DNA of 64,000 nucleotides from Trogon surrucura (lineage: Eukaryota > Chordata > Aves > Trogoniformes > Trogonidae). The position numbers and the translations under genes are program-made. Each line of letters opens with the position of its first letter. Position 1 is the first letter of the stretch. Shown here piece after piece: positions 60,261 to 64,000 of this stretch. Under the pieces are notes generated by a model. That model did not search any database and was not told the origin of the DNA. It saw nothing but the letters and a program-made list of their open reading frames with translations. The stretch spans positions 1,860,001 through 1,924,000 of the forward strand of contig CM036632.1 of assembly GCA_020746105.1 (NCBI GenBank), given 5' to 3'.

Positions 60261-60599
60261 ACACTTCGTAAGGAGCAAACCTGCATCTAGAGCTTGGAGC
60301 GTGTAGACCCCATTTTCCCACTTAGACCCCACTTCCCATCACTTCAGGGCAGCAGTTAGCTCTGGGAGACAAAGATTAATTTGCCAATTAAATGTACCAG
60401 CCCTGGGGTCGCTCGTGCCGTACCGGGAGCGTTCACACCCCCAGAACCAGAGCCCACCTCACCGACACAACTCCCATCCCTTCTAGTTGTTGCCGCTTTC
60501 TTAAAAGGCGTAAAACCTTTATCTGAGTTGACAGGCAGCTGGGCTACGCAGCACTCCTTGGCCGAAATCATCCCGAAAAGGTCAAAACCCATGGACCCG

Positions 60600-61135
60600 G
60601 AGCTGCTCCGGGAGGATGGAGTTTGCCGGAGGAGGACGTGGCTGTGGCGACACCGACCGCGGCTCCGGCTGTGCCGGGACCACGCGCCGGCGCAGCAGCC
60701 AGCTGCCGCCGAGGTATCTTTTTACCCCGGACCTTGTTAATGAACAAAAGCTTAAGAGAGCGTGGGCGGCTGGGCTAGACGGAGAATAAACAGGGGATTA
60801 GCGGCGCGTAGCCCCCGAGTGAGGATCGGGCTCTTTATTTTTTCCCTCCACTTGAAACCCAACTCCAGGCTCGCACCAGCCGGGAGCGTTTCTCCCCCTC
60901 CTGACGCTGCAGCCGTCCATCGCTCCCTGGGCAAAATTAGCTTTTGCAAGAGTTTTACGCCAGCTGGGCAGCTAGCCCTCGGGCTTCTAATTTTTGTTGT
61001 GGGTTTGGGTCTTTTTCGGGTGCAGAAGCCAGGTGATGCCTTAGCTAAGCCTCTCTGCTCCAGCCTGCCTGCATCACCCCCAGCCCTCCTCCACCATGCC
61101 GGGATAAACTCTCCAACGCTCCTCAAACCCACCGA
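60600..61135. other. GC-rich then mixed non-coding
   Basis: CpG-dense at 60590-60720, then ordinary. No exon is recognised. Confidence 0.35.
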
Positions 61136-62169
61136 CGCTCCTCAAACCCACCTAAGGCAATCTGTCTGCAGCCACGCCTGGCGGTATGACCTGCGAAAAG
61201 GGGAAAAAAAGGGGGAAAACCCCAAATTCCCCATCTCAGCCACCCACGCACGCACGCGGAGGAGCCAGGCAAGGGCACAGAGCAATAAACAGCTCGTTCC
61301 ACGGGCTGAGAGACGCTGCCAGCCCAGCGCTGACGGACGCCGTGTGTCTGCTTTATATCCACACCAGAAAAATAATGCTTTGTGAAGGATATAGAAGCAT
61401 CCAGGCCAGGCAGGACCAGGCAGCTCGGAGCTTGGCTGGGGACCCGGACACAGCCAGGCGGGTTCCCAATAAGGGGACGCAGCCCAGCCACTGTCCCTGT
61501 GGCACAACGTCCTTGTGCCACCTCTGAAGGAAGGCCCAGAGCTCCTGCAGGATGGCTCACTTCTTGCCTCTTTTTTTTTTCTTTTGCTTGTAAAATCTCT
61601 CCCTTTCAAGCAGGAAAGGGAGTGGATGTGCGGACAGAGCAGCCTGTCCTGAGGAGCTGCTCCTTCTTCAGAAGGGTGTTTGCTCCACATGCAAGCAATG
61701 AGCAACCACAGCTTCTTGCAGGGTGTAAATGACTTAAAAATCTACTTGAAAGCATCACTCTTCCCCTTCAGAAACAGCCCCAAACAGAAGTGACTTGAAA
61801 CAACGCAATCCATGCTTTTTCCCCACCTTATAAAACCAAACGTTTCATCGTAATATGAGGTCACCCCATTCCAAGGAGCCATCCTCTGGCAGGTACTCCC
61901 TATTTCTGGCCCAAAACGCGGTAAGGCTTTGCATTAGGCTAACGCTTAATAAATGTTTGCACCAATTAGATGAATGCGACACGGCGCAGACCGATACCCG
62001 ACCGCGAGCTGCCAGCCCACCCAGCTCCCCTGGCCAGGATAAAATGATGCTCCTTGAAGTAAGGCACAAAAAACCGCCCGTTCAGCCCTAAAGAGCAGCG
62101 TTTTTCAGCCCAGCGCTAGAATTTCCTCCGCTCTGAAGCTGGAAAAGTATCCGGTCCAGGTCCCCCCAT

Positions 62170-62520
62170 GCTCTATAAACGAGCAATTATTCCTTTCGAA
62201 AGTATAACGAAATAAGAACCGCTCCCATAATCACCTACTGGATTTTATCAGCATGTTTGGGTTACGCTTTTGCCCCTTTGGCTAACGCCTAATTGATTCT
62301 TTAATCTCGACAACTTTTTTTATTGACCGATACAAGAGCTATTTAGCCCATCAAGCGGCAGGAGCGCAAACCCTGCAAACCCTCCGAGACCCACGACACG
62401 GCGCTGGGATGACCTCATCTGAAGCCAACGCTTTATTTGATAATCTATCACTTATTTATTATTCCAACTAACCGCTTGCAGGTGCTGTGATTTTAGTATA
62501 ATTGTCCCAGCGACAGGCAC
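62170..62520. promoter_or_regulatory. candidate conserved non-coding element
   Basis: A long AT-rich, motif-dense block: GCCTAATTGATTCTTTAATC, TTTTTTTATTGACCGATAC, CTTTATTTGATAATCTATCA and TTTTAGTATAATTGTCCC. Repeat-free and non-coding on both strands. Confidence 0.35.
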
Positions 62521-62886
62521 GCACGGGCAAAAGCTCGGCCGTGTGCAATCTTATCCGGAGCCGCTACCGGGGAGGAAGCCGCCTCCCGGTCCGTGTCGGG
62601 GGGGAAACGGGGGAAAAACTCAGCGTTTTGGTAACGTGAAGGGCACGGCCAAATCTGCAGGCAAGTGAAGGCAGGGGCTCGGTGGGGGTAGGAGGAGGCA
62701 GAGTAGGATGGAAAACTCCGATGCTGAGAAGACTGAAAGCAGCCCATGAATTGAGGCCAAAAGGGAATTTGTTGTAAATAACCTGTAGATATTAAAGACA
62801 TAAGACATTGCTTCCCCAAAAGTTCTTCCAAATACTGTTCCTGGATGTTTCACCATGGTGACATACTAGTGTATCGTCAAGATTCA

Positions 62887-63254
62887 TTCTCGGTAGAGTA
62901 GGTTCAACTCAAGGATCATACTTCCTGAAGGATTACTATTCATTTCACATTCATCTGAAGTGCCGTCATCTTTATTGACTATAAGCTATACCTCGCAGAA
63001 TTTGTGATTTTCATTCTTCTCTATTCTTTTTAACTGATGAACAAATTTCCCCACTATGTATTTCAAGGAAAAGTCACTGTCGCTGTCCTGGCCTAGGATT
63101 TTGTATGTTACATGACCAGTGACATACTTTGCAGTCAGATTTTTCTTTTAAAAGGAGAAATGCAAACTTCAAAACCTGCCAGTTCCACTTCATACGCTGT
63201 GTGTAACTCATGTTTTTCATTTTCCACTATGTTGTGTTTTATAACCCTTACGAA
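62887..63254 (-). pseudogene. possible decayed coding sequence (three colinear fragments)
   Basis: On the minus strand, 63254-63138 is open for 39 codons (VRVIKHNIVENEKHELHTAY then EVELAGFEVCISPFKRK). A one-base frame change continues for 50 codons at 63138-62989 (YVTGHVTYKILGQDSDSDFS then LKYIVGKFVHQLKRIEKNEN). After one stop, 33 more codons follow at 62985-62887 (LIVNKDDGTSDECEMNSNPS then GSMILELNLLYRE). The composition looks protein-like and the parts are colinear, but I do not recognise the family, and AT-rich chance frames are possible. It has no clear splice sites or adjacent poly(A). Confidence 0.28.
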
Positions 63255-63259
63255 TCAGG

Positions 63260-64000
63260 TAAGCAAATTTGTATGTTGTAAATGTTTATAATTCCAAAAG
63301 TGTTCCTGTTTAATTTCTCACATCTGTCAGTCATACCTGTTGAAAGCCGTCCAGCAACGGGATTTCAAGATCAGTGAAGATCTTAAAGGCTTCTGAGTTA
63401 GAAATCTCCCCAGGATTTAAGCCACTTCAAGTGTTTTCCCACTGAGGGAAAGGTCTGAGGCTGAGGAGGTGGGGACCAGGAGCAGAGGAGGCACCTTTCG
63501 CCATCATCTGTCCCCTCGTCGTCTGCCCTGGCTTCAGTAAAAAGAAAAAAAAAAAGGAAAATGGTAATTTGAGTGGCAAGACCCCATTGCTGCTTCAGTC
63601 TTAACCCTGGCCAGGGAAAAAAAAAAAAAAAAAAAAAGGCAAGAGGTTGGGAGAATCATTTTTTCATTAAAATCAAAATCGATCCATAATGAAAATAGAC
63701 TTCTAATGGGAAAAGTTGAGTGCAAATGGAAGCTTTTAGAGATTCTTTTGACTGACAATAACCTGAAGACCCTCCAGGAACTCCAGCCCAGAATAATCAG
63801 ATTAAATGAAAACTAATATACGATCCTGAAATTCATCCCATGCTGGTCTAAACTTATAGCAGCTGGGTAATTTAGCCTACAGGTTTCTGCCTCATGCCCA
63901 GCAGTTCACACTGAATTGTTTAGCCAAACTTAATCTACCGGGAAGGAAAAAAGCTCTTTCTTTTAATATCTGTTAAAGTAAAGCCAGCTTCTAAAAGCAG
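63260..64000. other. non-coding right edge
   Basis: AT-rich with A-runs at 63540-63555 and 63617-63637. No gene, repeat or splice-bounded frame that I can support. Confidence 0.45.

Noticed and set aside
21116..62800. Exons of LMF1 or SOX8, expected from mammalian synteny
   Set aside because: I looked for their recognisable motifs (for example an HMG box) among the long frames and found none. Short exons cannot be excluded without a protein search.
1..64000. tRNA, rRNA or endogenous retrovirus structures
   Set aside because: No cloverleaf-like sequence with box A/B, no rRNA-like segment, and no paired LTRs or retroviral coding text were noticed on reading both strands.

Overview
The window is vertebrate and almost certainly avian nuclear DNA. 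At least ten CR1 LINE copies of bird/reptile type recur, with the 3' end 'tggactagatgacc...ggtcccttcca...attctatgattctatg' on one strand or the other. Genes have short exons with GT-AG splice sites. Long GC-rich stretches alternate with AT-rich islands, as expected of a gene-dense avian microchromosome. There are no bacterial operons, CRISPR arrays, tRNA or rRNA genes.

Layout. (1) 0.4-0.9 kb, minus strand: the first coding exon of GNG13 (G-protein gamma-13), plus a probable 5'UTR exon and promoter. The last coding exon lies beyond the left edge. (2) 0.9-5.6 kb: intergenic, with two AT-rich islands that look conserved. (3) 5.6-19.25 kb, minus strand: one complete gene of about 22 exons, rebuilt here by hand from splice sites and reading phase. 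It runs from a CpG-island promoter at 19.0-19.3 kb to a stop at 6145 and encodes about 742 residues. I cannot attach a name to it. The N-terminus carries a SUMO-interaction-type motif (IILISDDE), followed by a dense Cys/His cluster containing CYCYICD...CxxW...CHCxAH, then a second CxC/CxxC cluster, then about 500 residues that look mostly helical. The Cys cluster recalls the plant RPM1-interacting-protein-13 (RIN13)-like family. This gene is the most interesting object in the window. (4) 18.2-21.1 kb: an old 89-bp duplication of the gene's start-exon boundary, and a cluster of CR1 copies. (5) 21.1-64 kb: no supportable protein gene. It holds scattered CR1 copies, an ATCC tetranucleotide array, orphan CpG-rich patches, and several AT-rich islands that read like conserved non-coding elements. 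One of these contains a near-perfect SOX-POU composite site. Near the right edge is a possible decayed coding sequence.

In mammals GNG13 lies in the 16p13.3 neighbourhood with CHTF18, LMF1 and SOX8 (established knowledge). The gene desert rich in candidate enhancers would suit the flank of a developmental regulator such as SOX8, but no exon of such a gene is visible here, so that link is inference. Short exons of another gene could be hidden in the desert, because without a protein search I can only detect long or familiar ones.
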